This document shows positions 1-9,041 of a DNA stretch of 64,000 bases, in pieces. The position numbers were made by a program, and so were the translations under genes. The DNA is from Aphodosoma sp045600865 (lineage in GTDB: Bacteria; Bacteroidota; Bacteroidia; Bacteroidales; Paludibacteraceae), in assembly GCA_045600865.1 (NCBI GenBank), contig JAZRYS010000261.1:1-64000 (forward strand). The letters run 5' to 3'. Within the stretch, counting starts at the first letter, position 1. The number at the start of each line of letters is the position of its first letter. Below the pieces are notes generated by a model. That model was not told the origin of the DNA. It did no database searches and was given only the letters and a program-made list of their open reading frames with translations.

Positions 1-790
1 CATTACTTGATGACGCACCCAATGCTGTCTGATAAGCACTTTTCGTTCCACATGGCACGTAATATGTCGGGTTGGCACGATAAAAACAGTCAAGACCAAT
101 TGTTGGCGGTGTTGCTCGTTTGAAATAAACGCTCGTCAAGCTTATACAGTTATAGAAAGCCAGATAGCCAATACTCGTGACACTGTTTGGTAGCGTCACG
201 CTCGTCAAGCCTGTACAGCCATAGAAAGCACCACCCGCAATTGTGGTAATGCCGGAAGGAATGGTATATGAACCACTATATGAAGGCGGCATATAGGCAA
301 AGATTTTATTGTTATAGAGCGGAGCAGTTATGCCTGTACAATCACGGAAAGCATAATAGCCAATACTCGTGACACTGTTAGGTATCGTCGCGCTCGTCAA
401 GCCTGTACAGTTTTCGAAAGCAGAAGAGCCAATACTCGTGACACTGTTTGGTAGCGTCACGCTCGTCAAGCCAGTACAGCCATAGAAAGCACCATTGCCA
501 ATACTCGTGACACTGTTAGGTATCGTCACGCTCGTCAAGCCAGTACAGCCTCGGAAAGCCTGAGTACCAATACTCGTGACACTGTATGTTTCCCCAGAAT
601 ACGAAACTGACGACGGGATAGTGACATTTCCAGAATAGGAATTATACTCAGTGTTTCTATATGTCACCTCCACACTGGTATTACCACTCAGAATGTTGTA
701 ATAAATACCATTATAGACAAAACTATACCCCCACAAACTGATGCTCATAGCCAACGACAGGAATAACAAAACTAATGTTTTAGTTTTCAT
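1..790 (-). CDS. BspA-type leucine-rich repeat surface protein, 3' end outside the window
   Basis: This is the first 263 codons of a surface protein that runs off the left edge. The start codon is the ATG at 790, and residues 1-20 form a signal peptide (MKTKTLVLLFLSLAMSISLWG). The rest is a ladder of BspA/LRR_5 repeats with cores such as NSVTSIGxxAFxxCTGLTSV, at least five of them, close to identical in DNA as well. BspA proteins of oral Bacteroidota bind host or bacterial surfaces; that role is inferred here. The repeated DNA (words like actcgtgacactgtt) makes copy-number change by slippage or recombination likely. The C-terminus, and so any type IX tail, cannot be seen. Confidence 0.85.
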   Translation of the reverse strand, partial: MKTKTLVLLFLSLAMSISLWGYSFVYNGIYYNILSGNTSVEVTYRNTEYNSYSGNVTIPSSVSYSGETYSVTSIGTQAFRGCTGLTSVTIPNSVTSIGNGAFYGCTGLTSVTLPNSVTSIGSSAFENCTGLTSATIPNSVTSIGYYAFRDCTGITAPLYNNKIFAYMPPSYSGSYTIPSGITTIAGGAFYGCTGLTSVTLPNSVTSIGYLAFYNCISLTSVYFKRATPPTIGLDCFYRANPTYYVPCGTKSAYQTALGASSSN

Positions 791-1004
791 AACAATATGA
801 TTATAAGTAATATACAATAAATATTCAAGACTACCGGCAATGCAGTCATACTCGGTTGCAAAGTTACGAATAATATCCGACTCCACCAAACATTATCCCG
901 ATTTTTTTCTCAAACATAGCAAAAAAGCTATACAATGAGGCCACCCGATGTCCATACATAAAAAAATCGTGGCAGTTTTTTTTGGCCAATCCAAAATAAT
1001 GTCG

Positions 1005-1012
1005 TACCTTTG
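1005..1012 (+). promoter_or_regulatory. Bacteroidota promoter for the AAA ATPase gene
   Basis: TACCTTTG matches the -7 consensus TAnnTTTG. TTTG at 981-984 lies 20 nt upstream as the -33 element. The ATG of the next gene is 66 nt downstream. Confidence 0.7.
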
Positions 1013-1078
1013 CAGCCGCAAAAAAAAACAATCTTCCAACGTCTTTTTTTTGCCAAATAAAAATCTTCAAGGGTTGTT

Positions 1079-2278
1079 ATGGTTACAATAGACTACATTT
1101 ATCTTGTTTCGAACAGAAAAGTGAACCAGATTTCGCTTGACTACAAGCGTCCTCTGTATTATGAAATTAACTGGAATAATCGTCTTATCGGGATAAAAGG
1201 TCCCAAGGGTGTGGGCAAGAGCACTCTTCTTTTGCAACATATCAAAGAGACTTTCACCGACAGGTCGAAGGTGCTGTATGTTTCGTTGGACAACCTATGG
1301 TTCAGTTCAAACAGTTTGACGGAGCTTGTAGAATACCATTATACTCACGGAGGAACGCATATCTTTCTTGATGAGGTTCACAAATACAAAGAATGGCAAA
1401 CAGCACTCAAGAATATCTATGACGATTATCCAGACCTTCACATCGTCTATACAGGTTCGTCCATACTGAAGTTGAAGGCTGGTGATGGCGATTTGTCAAG
1501 AAGGCTTCGTTCGTACGAGATGACGGGCCTTTCGTTCAGGGAATACCTGCTTTTTGAGGGACTTCTGGATTATCGCAAGCTTTCGTTGCAAGAAGTGATA
1601 TCCAGTCACGTTTCGTTAGCATCAGATATCGTTTCGCAGGTAAAGGTGCTTATATATTTTGGGAAATACCTTGAATCAGGGTATTACCCATTTTATAAAG
1701 ATGAAGGCGATGGCTACCTGCAGCGGGTTCAGGAAGTAGTTTCGCAGACGATTGACCTTGATATCTCCGCATTGGAGAATGTTGAATACGACACGTTGCA
1801 GAAACTGAAGAAGCTGCTTATGATTCTTGCCGCCCAGTTGCCTTTCATTCCGAAAATGAACGAACTGTATAACGAACTGCAGACAAACAGGGAGCAGGGA
1901 TTGAAGTTGCTCAGCCTTTTGGAAAAGGCAAAATTGATAACAATGCTGAAATCTCCGGCAAAGGCTTTGAAAAGCCTGTCTGCACCCGAGAAACTTTACC
2001 TTGACAATACAAACATGTTGTATGCACTCTCGGACACAGTAGAAATCGGAACTGTCAGGGAGACATTTTTCATGAACCAGCTCTCAGTTTCGCACGATGT
2101 ATCGCTTCCAGCAAAAGGTGATTTCAAGGTTGATGGAAAGCTGTTGTTCGAGGTTGGCGGTCGCAAAAAGACATTCGACCAAATTAAAGACGAACCAGAC
2201 AGCTTTCTGGCCGTTGATTCTCTTGAAATAGGCAACGGCAATAAGATTCCCCTTTGGCTCTTTGGCTTTCTTTCGTGA
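1079..2278 (+). CDS. AAA family ATPase (AAA_14/DUF4143-like)
   Basis: A 399-residue P-loop ATPase. Walker A is GPKGVGKST at residues 41-49, Walker B is HIFLDEVHKY at about 94-103, and a sensor-like YTGSS follows at 124-128. The C-terminal part ends in LLFEVGGRKKTFDQIK, which recalls the nuclease-like DUF4143 end of archaeal/bacterial AAA_14 proteins. These proteins are common in Bacteroidota and their cellular role is unclear. The ATG at 1079 is chosen because the promoter lies directly upstream. Gene scraps begin immediately after the stop codon, so the gene stands alone in a rearranged region. Confidence 0.8.
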   Translation: MVTIDYIYLVSNRKVNQISLDYKRPLYYEINWNNRLIGIKGPKGVGKSTLLLQHIKETFTDRSKVLYVSLDNLWFSSNSLTELVEYHYTHGGTHIFLDEVHKYKEWQTALKNIYDDYPDLHIVYTGSSILKLKAGDGDLSRRLRSYEMTGLSFREYLLFEGLLDYRKLSLQEVISSHVSLASDIVSQVKVLIYFGKYLESGYYPFYKDEGDGYLQRVQEVVSQTIDLDISALENVEYDTLQKLKKLLMILAAQLPFIPKMNELYNELQTNREQGLKLLSLLEKAKLITMLKSPAKALKSLSAPEKLYLDNTNMLYALSDTVEIGTVRETFFMNQLSVSHDVSLPAKGDFKVDGKLLFEVGGRKKTFDQIKDEPDSFLAVDSLEIGNGNKIPLWLFGFLS

Positions 2279-2287
2279 TGTCTGTAA

Positions 2288-2428
2288 CGTCATGGCCTTA
2301 TCGAGCTTCGCTTGGAGGTGGGCATGTCAGAGGATTGCGGCTCAATTCTGAACGTGTGGATGTGCCGTAAGTACATCACCTACAACAAGACGACAGGCTT
2401 CTACACTCAGGCCAGTGCCTGTGCATAA
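2288..2428 (+). pseudogene. Unassigned coding scrap (3' end of a lost gene)
   Basis: The frame is open from just after a TAA at 2285-2287 to a TAA at 2426-2428 and has no start codon near its beginning. The translation (for example LIELRLEVGMSEDC, then VWMCRKYITYNKT) reads like real protein in composition. I do not recognise the family. It could be the C-terminus of a gene removed when this region was rearranged. Confidence 0.3.
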
Positions 2429-2690
2429 AAGCCCACCGCTTGGTTAAGATGCGGTCCACGGCCTTGATGGCCATGGACCGCATTTTGTCTATCCGCCTCA
2501 ACATCATCTATGACAGGAGCCTCCTCGCATATAGCTTCGACCGTCAGATCTTCCCTTACCACAAACACACGTGGGTTATATTCATTGTCGTCGCTCCACT
2601 TGACAAAGCGGTAACCATCATCTATCTTTGCAGCCAAAGTAGCAATATCCAAATATTGGTATGTTCCACTACCTGTCACTGTTCCGCCTG
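2407..2690 (-). pseudogene. Fragment of an InlB B-repeat/BspA surface protein C-terminal module
   Basis: The minus strand encodes GTYQYLDIATLAAKIDDGYR and the following YNPRVFVVREDLTVEAICEE. This matches almost exactly the last InlB-type repeat of the two BspA paralogues at 4350-6920 and 7000-8955. Homology stops after the residues VIDDVE, so the sorting tail is missing. On the 5' side it stops right at a promoter -7 element, so the N-terminal part is missing too. It is a relic produced by recombination rather than an expressed protein. Confidence 0.8.
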
Positions 2691-2722
2691 CAAAGTTACA
2701 AATAAAATACTATTCTGTCAAA
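2691..2722 (-). promoter_or_regulatory. Promoter fused to the InlB-repeat relic
   Basis: On the minus strand, TTTG (2722-2719), 20 nt, then TAACTTTG (2698-2691) is a complete Bacteroidota promoter. The relic's homology begins three bases after the -7 element, so the original gene start has been lost. Confidence 0.55.
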
Positions 2723-2769
2723 TTCGGTGTTATCTGATATGGATTGTGCCTTCTGTCTTCAGGCAAGAT

Positions 2770-4269
2770 TCATTTAGCTGCCTGATTCGTAACATATTTC
2801 CTGCCAGGATGGTTTTCTTTCAACTGTGTAGGTCTCAATCTGCCAAGTTCCACAAGTCTGTTCACATACTGATTCAACGTTTTAGATTGGTACTTCACAC
2901 CGATAAAGGCAAGAATCTCCTGACTGCTCCGAGGAATATCCATACAATACTCCAAAACAGCACGCTGTTTTTTAGTGAGCTTCACATCAGCTCTGTTACT
3001 TTTTGCATTGAACTCTGTTACTTTTTCATTGAACTCTGTTACTTTTTCATTGAACTCGCCACTCCCTTTTCTCCATATAATGACTCTGAAATCCTCCTCC
3101 TGCACGAACTCAGGATCTTTCAATCCACACTTGCGACAAGCCTCAATGATATCTGTAGTTCCAGTACCTAAATGCTCTATATACCCAGAGAGAAACAAGG
3201 GATGGGCAATAACAGGATTTACAGGGGTCGAAGGATGCAATTCACGTAATTTAGATGTCGTCAGACCATAAGGCAGTCTCCCTGGATTCCAAATTTCAAA
3301 TCGATCTCTGAACAGCATGACTTGAATGCTGCCATTGTTTGCATAGTCTCTATGTGCTACCGCATTTGCAATACCTTCTGCCACTGCCGATTCTGGTATT
3401 TCATATTCAACAGGCACTTCGGTTCCTCTATCTCGTGTACCGACCTTGCAATCAATTCTTGACATTACAAATCCGACCGCCTGATCAATCATCTCAGACA
3501 AAGTTCCATGATAGACCTGATAATTCTTGATTGGTTTTTCCACCTTGGTACCATAGAATTGTGCACATCTGACTTCTGCTGTTCTGAAAAATCTTTGTGG
3601 ATCCTTGCCAAAAAGCAGGATGGCTGAGTTAGTCAGTCGTCCGTCATCAGTAAGCACATGAATCGAAGTTAATATTTTTTCTACTCCGTCGGAAAACGAC
3701 ACTTTTGTATGCCTCTTTTCTCGGGATTTTTCCACAAATATGCGAACTTTCTCAGTGTCAATGTCATTCCATGTCGCTGAATCAAGAGCAGAAGCATCAA
3801 AAGGCAATTTTCTGAGAATCTCTTTTGTTTCCAAATATCGGATCAAAGATGCATAGACTGCTGTCTTCAATTCATCATAGTCGGCAAAACTTTTTCTGAT
3901 CACATCTTTCTCCACTTTGGAAATAAATGATTTCTGCTTTTCATCCCGATTCTGAGAACGTTTCACAAAAACTAATCTACACCTGTGATTTCTCGTAGCC
4001 TCATCATATTCACGCTCAGTTGGAGAAATTCCGCTTTCATCAACATTTCCATATTTCACACCATACAAACCCAGATAAACATCACATTCTGCAGCCTCTT
4101 TCAGGTATGCCTGAGGGGCTGTTATATCGACGGCGGGCAATTTTTCAAAAATAAAAGGTCGGAAAAATTGGCCCAACAGAGCATCCTGCCGTATATAATC
4201 ATACAACAGTTCCCGCTCAGTTGAGAATTCAGCTTGCACGCTGCTGATGAATATTTTTATATCCGCCAT
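2770..4269 (-). CDS. DUF4062 - RecG-like HATPase (HATPase_c_4) - winged-helix protein
   Basis: A 499-residue, three-part protein. Residues 3-100 are a DUF4062 domain (IKIFISSVQAEF start), a TIR/nucleotide-processing-like fold that often begins defence or signalling proteins. Residues 200-400 match the GHKL-type ATPase of the AlbA_2/RecG-like family, with an N-box EGIANAVAHRDY (298-309), EIWNPG (325-330) and GTGTT (368-372). A tandem repeat of the heptad TEFNEKV (about 405-422) then leads to a C-terminal winged-helix domain (430-499). The family is usually called a transcriptional regulator or ATP-dependent helicase-like, although no helicase motor is present. The ATG at 4269 lies 35 nt downstream of its own promoter. 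A DNA-binding sensor is the likely role; a defence role is conjecture. Confidence 0.8.
   Translation of the reverse strand: MADIKIFISSVQAEFSTERELLYDYIRQDALLGQFFRPFIFEKLPAVDITAPQAYLKEAAECDVYLGLYGVKYGNVDESGISPTEREYDEATRNHRCRLVFVKRSQNRDEKQKSFISKVEKDVIRKSFADYDELKTAVYASLIRYLETKEILRKLPFDASALDSATWNDIDTEKVRIFVEKSREKRHTKVSFSDGVEKILTSIHVLTDDGRLTNSAILLFGKDPQRFFRTAEVRCAQFYGTKVEKPIKNYQVYHGTLSEMIDQAVGFVMSRIDCKVGTRDRGTEVPVEYEIPESAVAEGIANAVAHRDYANNGSIQVMLFRDRFEIWNPGRLPYGLTTSKLRELHPSTPVNPVIAHPLFLSGYIEHLGTGTTDIIEACRKCGLKDPEFVQEEDFRVIIWRKGSGEFNEKVTEFNEKVTEFNAKSNRADVKLTKKQRAVLEYCMDIPRSSQEILAFIGVKYQSKTLNQYVNRLVELGRLRPTQLKENHPGRKYVTNQAAK
3000..3058 (-). repeat. 21-bp in-frame tandem repeat in the DUF4062/HATPase gene
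   Basis: The word tcattgaactctgttacttt is repeated almost three times and encodes TEFNEKV heptads in the linker before the winged helix. A change of copy number would keep the reading frame and only alter linker length. Confidence 0.8.
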
Positions 4270-4303
4270 AGCGCAAAAAACAGTTCAAAAAAAAAACAAT
4301 CTG

Positions 4304-4311
4304 CAAAGGTA
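4304..4311 (-). promoter_or_regulatory. Promoter of the DUF4062/HATPase gene
   Basis: TACCTTTG on the minus strand, with TTGG (4334-4331) 19 nt upstream as the -33 element. The ATG is at 4269. Confidence 0.7.
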
Positions 4312-4349
4312 CGACATTATTACGACACTGCCAATTTTTACAAAAAATA

Positions 4350-6920
4350 TTATTTCACAGCAACTCTGACAGAGTTTCCCCTATTGTCTGTCACAATGTA
4401 TATCCCTGCTGGATAGCCGAACAGGTCAATGTCTGTGTCGGCAGTCCTGAGGAGCTTGCCTTCAGTCGAATAGACCCTTAATTGTTCATTTGATGGGTTG
4501 AAGACTGTAGTGCCGACTACGTAAAATGCAGGGGCGTCCGCCTGGACATCCTCGACATCATCAATCACAGGAGCCTCCTCGCATATCGCCTCGACCGTCA
4601 GGTCTTCCCTTACCACAAACACACGTGGGTTGTATTCATTATCGTCGCTCCATTTGACAAAGCGGTAACCCTCGTCAGGAGTGGCAATCAGGGTCACAAT
4701 ATCCAAATATTGGTAAGTGCCATTTCCAGTCACTGTGCCATGCTGACAAGCAGCTGAAACGAAATATATATTCTTTGCAAATTGCACATTAAAAATCATG
4801 TTCCTTGTAACAGTAATTGTTTTGGACACTGATGTGTCACCGTCTTCCCAACTAACAAAATGATAATGTTCATCTGGAATTGCTATCAAGGTTACCGTTG
4901 TTCCGTAATCATAAGTTCCGGTACCATCCACTGTACCATCAGTACATATTGCTGTAACCGTATGCTTGTCTATTTCAAATATGGCGGTATATGTAGTATC
5001 GCCTGTCACATTGACCGTCCTTGGATTTGATGTATTGCCGTCAGACCACTGCTTGAAATGGTAATGCGCATTACCCGTGGCAATCAACGTTGCTATCGAA
5101 CCATAGTTGTATGAACCACCGCCTGAGACTGTTCCATTAGTACCACTTACGGTGATAACATGTGGATCACCTTCAAATACGGCTGTATATGTTGCATTTT
5201 CTGTTACATTTATACACCTTGGATTTGTAGTATCACCATCCGACCATTGCGCAAAATTATAATGATTATTCGCTATTGCTGTCAATAATATTGATGAACC
5301 ATAATCATATGTTCCTCCTCCTGACACAGTTCCATTAGATCCTGAACATATAATTGTATGTTTGTCAATTTCAAATTCAGCAGTATACGTTGCATCTCCT
5401 GTCACAGTCACATTTCTGGGATTAGAGATATTCCCATCAGACCAGCGCACAAAATGATAATGTGTATCACCGACAGCTGTCAGTGTGGCAGTTGTACCGT
5501 ATTTATAAGAGCCTCCTCCAAATACTGTTCCATTATTGGCACCGCTTACGGTGATATTATGTGGATCGCCTTCAAATATGGCAGTATATGTTTTATTTCC
5601 TGTTACAGTTACTCGTCTCGGATTTGCAGTATTACCATCCGACCAGCGCATAAAATTATAATGATCATTCGCTGTCGCTGTCAATATGGCCTCATCGTAG
5701 TCATAATAATATCCAGAGCCACAGACCGTTCCCATTGTTGTATCATTGGAATTGACTATCAAAGAACGAAGGTAAACAGATGCAATGTAATATGCTGTGT
5801 TTACGTAAGGTGTTCCATGCATTGTTCCGCCTGTACTCATAAACATATCTGTCAACGCATCAGTTGTAGTTCGCATTGCCGGGATTTGCCATTGTTTTCC
5901 AGAACCAGATATATTCATCTCTAATGAGGAACAACCTGCAAACATTTGTTTATAGCACTGATATGCTAAAGTCGTAGCTGGCAAGGATGGAATTGCAGCG
6001 AGGGAGGTGCAACCATAAAACATATTCATATAGCACTGATTTGCTAAAGTGGTGGCTGGCAAGGATAGAACTGCCGCAAGAGAAGTGCAACCATGAAACA
6101 TGTCCTCATAGCATTGTGTCGCTAAAGTCGTAGCTGGCAAAGATGGAATTGCAGTGAGGGAGGTGCATCCATAAAACATTCGGTAATAGCATTTATATGC
6201 TAAAGTAATGGCCGGCAAAGATAGAACTGCCGTAAGAGAAGTACATCCTTCGAACATTCCAATATAGCACTGTTCTGCCAAAATGGTAGCCGGTAAGGAT
6301 GGGGCTTCCGTCAGAGACGTACATCCGTAGAACATAGAGGCATAGCATCTTTCTGCCACAGTAGTGGCTAACAAGGATGGAGCTGTAGTGAGCGAGGTGC
6401 ATCCTCGGAACATGCCTTGATAGCATTCGTATGCCAATGTTGTAGCAGGTAATTCAGGTGCCACTATTATGGGAGTGCACCCATAAAACATGTTTGCAAA
6501 AGCATTATTGCTCAGCGGCAGGTCTGGACAACTTGGTCCATATAGAGACATAATATTCCCTGAAACCTCCACCCTGCTCATATTTGAATTTGAAAAATAA
6601 AAACGAGAACTTTCTACATAATAAGATGTTCCAAACGCAGTTGCTGTCGTTTGATTAGATGCTGCACGAAAATAAACACTTTGATTGACAGGAATAGTAA
6701 TCCAAATATTTGAAGTATAATTTATCCACGTACTGCCATTAGTCGAATACTGTATGGTATGCGTGGCATTCTTTATGTCAAATTTGACAGACGTACTGCA
6801 GTTTCTTGCAGTGAAACAGAGTGGTGAGTTACTAGCAGATGTAATGCCTGTTGGCATAAGCAATGCCATAAACATCATCAATGGTTCAATCAACCATGAA
6901 AGCAAACATTTCAATTTCAT
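4350..6920 (-). CDS. BspA-like (DUF285-type) surface protein with InlB B-repeats and a type IX tail
   Basis: About 856 residues from the ATG at 6920. A GTG at 6947 would add nine residues before the signal peptide and seems less likely. After the signal peptide comes a block of eight or more 23-residue repeats of the form MFYGCTSLTAxPSLPATTLA (about 150-350). At least six InlB-like (Flg_new_2/Listeria-Bacteroides) repeats ending in TYTAIFE-type strands follow (about 410-770). The end has a hydrophobic VVGTTVFNPSNEQLRVYS stretch and a type IX sorting tail (GYPAGIYIVTDNRG). It should be exported by type IX secretion and anchored at the surface. It follows its paralogue by about 80 nt and probably shares that transcript. 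Confidence 0.85.
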   Translation of the reverse strand: MKLKCLLSWLIEPLMMFMALLMPTGITSASNSPLCFTARNCSTSVKFDIKNATHTIQYSTNGSTWINYTSNIWITIPVNQSVYFRAASNQTTATAFGTSYYVESSRFYFSNSNMSRVEVSGNIMSLYGPSCPDLPLSNNAFANMFYGCTPIIVAPELPATTLAYECYQGMFRGCTSLTTAPSLLATTVAERCYASMFYGCTSLTEAPSLPATILAEQCYIGMFEGCTSLTAVLSLPAITLAYKCYYRMFYGCTSLTAIPSLPATTLATQCYEDMFHGCTSLAAVLSLPATTLANQCYMNMFYGCTSLAAIPSLPATTLAYQCYKQMFAGCSSLEMNISGSGKQWQIPAMRTTTDALTDMFMSTGGTMHGTPYVNTAYYIASVYLRSLIVNSNDTTMGTVCGSGYYYDYDEAILTATANDHYNFMRWSDGNTANPRRVTVTGNKTYTAIFEGDPHNITVSGANNGTVFGGGSYKYGTTATLTAVGDTHYHFVRWSDGNISNPRNVTVTGDATYTAEFEIDKHTIICSGSNGTVSGGGTYDYGSSILLTAIANNHYNFAQWSDGDTTNPRCINVTENATYTAVFEGDPHVITVSGTNGTVSGGGSYNYGSIATLIATGNAHYHFKQWSDGNTSNPRTVNVTGDTTYTAIFEIDKHTVTAICTDGTVDGTGTYDYGTTVTLIAIPDEHYHFVSWEDGDTSVSKTITVTRNMIFNVQFAKNIYFVSAACQHGTVTGNGTYQYLDIVTLIATPDEGYRFVKWSDDNEYNPRVFVVREDLTVEAICEEAPVIDDVEDVQADAPAFYVVGTTVFNPSNEQLRVYSTEGKLLRTADTDIDLFGYPAGIYIVTDNRGNSVRVAVK

Positions 6921-6999
6921 ATCTAATATCTTATTCTTTTTCAGCACAAGTTTTCGAAACCTTCGAATGAGTTGTCAAAATCAATTCGTTCATATATTT

Positions 7000-8955
7000 T
7001 CAATTCACCACCATCTTCAGACAGTTGCACTTTCCGTCCATCACGATGTACATTCCCTTAGGGTAGCATTCCATGTTGATGTCGGAGTTGCCGGCCTGGA
7101 TGAGCTTGCCTGCGGCAGAATAGACTCTCAATGGTTCGTTGGAAGGGTTGAAGACTGTAGTGCCGACTACGTAAAATGCAGGGGCGTCCGCCTCGACATT
7201 CTCGACATCATCAATCACAGGAGCCTCCTCGCATATTGCCTCGACCGTCAGGTCATCCCTTACCACAAACACACGTGGGTTGTATTCATTATTGTCGCTC
7301 CATTTGACAAAGCGGTAGCCATCATCTATATTTACAGCCAAAGTGGCAATATCCAAATATTGGTATGTTCCATTTCCCGTCACTGTACCATGCTGGCATG
7401 TGCCATAAATACGTAAACTGTCAATATCATACACAGCATTCATAGTAATATCGCCCTGAAGAACAAATGAACGGGTAGAATCTGTCACACCATCTTCCCA
7501 TTCAACAAACCTTGCATGTTCATCAGAATGGGCTGTTATAGTGACTAACGTACCATAATCATATTCGCCTATGCCTTCAATCAAACAACTATTGCTTGAA
7601 ACTGTATGTCTGTCTATTTCGAATATGGCTGTTAATGTCATATCATTTTGCACCATAATCGTTCTTGGATTTGATGTTTCGCCATCGGACCAACACACAA
7701 AATGACAATGATTTTTCGGTGTGGCAATCAATGTTGTCGTTTCGTTATGATAAAAAAGTCCAGAGCCACTCACACTACCCCTATCTGAATCATTGGCATT
7801 AATGATTACGGAATGACGTTCTATATAGTATGTAGTATTCACGGATGGTGTACTATGCATGTTACCACTTGTACCCACGAACATATCAGTCAAGGCATTT
7901 GTCACAGTACTCGTTGCTAGAATTATCCATTGATCACCAGATCCGGAGGTGTTGACAACTAATGAAGTACAATTTTTGAACATTTCTTCATAGCAATACG
8001 CAGCCAGAGTAGTAGCAGGTAATATCGGCAATGTTTTGATAGATACGCAACCCTTGAACATACTTTCATAGCAACTATTTGCTAAAGTGGTGGCTGGCAA
8101 CGATGGCGCAGTAGCGAGAGACGTACAACCTTCGAACATACTTTCATAGCAATTATTTGCTAAAGTGGTAGCAGGCAACGATGGCGCAGTAGTGAGGGAC
8201 GTACAACCTTCGAACATACTTTTATAACAACGCCAATCCAAAGTTGTGGCAGGTAATGATGATGCAAAAATAAGGGACTCGCACCCCCAAAACATACCAT
8301 TATAACAATCTTCCGCCAAAGTAGTAGCACGCAAAAATGGAGCTGTTATGAGGGACTTGCAATCATTGAACATATTTTCGTAGCAACCACAAGCCATGAT
8401 AGTGGCAAGCAATGATGGTGCAGAAGTAAGGGTCTCGCAACCTAAAAACATACCCTCATAGCAATGTTCTGCCACGTTGGTGGCCGGCAACTCTGGTGCT
8501 ACTGTGAGCAACTTGCAATTCCAAAACATATATGCAAATGCATAAGATTGAAGAGGCAAATCAGGACAACTTGGTCCATAAAGAGACATTATATTACCTG
8601 AGCCCTCTACTATTCCACCGTCTGAACTGAAAAAACTAAAATTCGAACTATTCACAATAGACGTTCCAAATGCAGTTGCTTCCGTCTGATTTGATGCTGC
8701 ACGGAAATAGACACTCTGATTGGCATTAATCGTTACGTTTTTATTAGAAGTATATGTTGACCAACTTGAACCATTTGTCGAATATTGTATAGTATGCGAG
8801 ACATTTCTGATGTCAAACTTCACTGTTACACTACCGTTCCTTGCTGTGAAACAGAGTGGAGAATTGTCTGCAGAGATTTTGCCAAATGGAACAAAGAGAG
8901 CCGAACACAATATCAAAACTGCGGTCAACCTTATGAAAAAACTATTAGCATTCAT
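7000..8955 (-). CDS. BspA-like surface protein with InlB B-repeats and type IX tail (paralogue)
   Basis: 651 residues with the same plan as the downstream paralogue. A signal peptide (residues 1-29) is followed by about eight MFxGCxSLxxAPSLPATTLA repeats (about 140-330), then three to four InlB-type repeats (385-575) and a sorting tail ending MYIVMDGKCNC. The last 100 residues are nearly identical to the downstream gene in DNA, which points to gene conversion. The ATG at 8955 lies 11 nt after the stop of the relic reading frame at 8967-9041. No promoter is visible in between, so transcription most likely starts at 9228-9235 in front of the ATPase relic. Confidence 0.85.
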   Translation of the reverse strand: MNANSFFIRLTAVLILCSALFVPFGKISADNSPLCFTARNGSVTVKFDIRNVSHTIQYSTNGSSWSTYTSNKNVTINANQSVYFRAASNQTEATAFGTSIVNSSNFSFFSSDGGIVEGSGNIMSLYGPSCPDLPLQSYAFAYMFWNCKLLTVAPELPATNVAEHCYEGMFLGCETLTSAPSLLATIMACGCYENMFNDCKSLITAPFLRATTLAEDCYNGMFWGCESLIFASSLPATTLDWRCYKSMFEGCTSLTTAPSLPATTLANNCYESMFEGCTSLATAPSLPATTLANSCYESMFKGCVSIKTLPILPATTLAAYCYEEMFKNCTSLVVNTSGSGDQWIILATSTVTNALTDMFVGTSGNMHSTPSVNTTYYIERHSVIINANDSDRGSVSGSGLFYHNETTTLIATPKNHCHFVCWSDGETSNPRTIMVQNDMTLTAIFEIDRHTVSSNSCLIEGIGEYDYGTLVTITAHSDEHARFVEWEDGVTDSTRSFVLQGDITMNAVYDIDSLRIYGTCQHGTVTGNGTYQYLDIATLAVNIDDGYRFVKWSDNNEYNPRVFVVRDDLTVEAICEEAPVIDDVENVEADAPAFYVVGTTVFNPSNEPLRVYSAAGKLIQAGNSDINMECYPKGMYIVMDGKCNCLKMVVN

Positions 8956-8966
8956 ATCTCATTCGA

Positions 8967-9041
8967 TTATCCAAACAACAAATCCAACTTTCTGCGCATC
9001 TCTTCTGGAACGCTTGAAACATTGTCTTTCAGATTACTCAT
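8967..9041 (-). pseudogene. Short open frame after the ATPase relic (24 codons)
   Basis: It begins with an ATG that overlaps the relic's TGA (ATGA) and encodes MSNLKDNVSSVPEEM and nine more residues before TAA. The overlap is typical of a two-gene operon, so this is probably the start of a lost partner gene. It is too short to assign. Confidence 0.4.

Larger units (their letters stand above)
2279..2769. other. Rearranged intergenic stretch made of gene scraps
   Basis: No intact gene was found. From left to right it holds a plus-strand coding scrap (2288-2428), a minus-strand InlB-repeat scrap (about 2407-2690) and a complete minus-strand promoter (2691-2722). This promoter faces the scrap and has no proper gene behind it. 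The arrangement suggests repeated deletion or recombination next to the BspA paralogues. Confidence 0.6.

Noticed and set aside
4700..8500. Regularly spaced repeats as a possible CRISPR array
   Set aside because: The repeats are imperfect, multiples of three in length and encode BspA and InlB protein repeats in an open frame.
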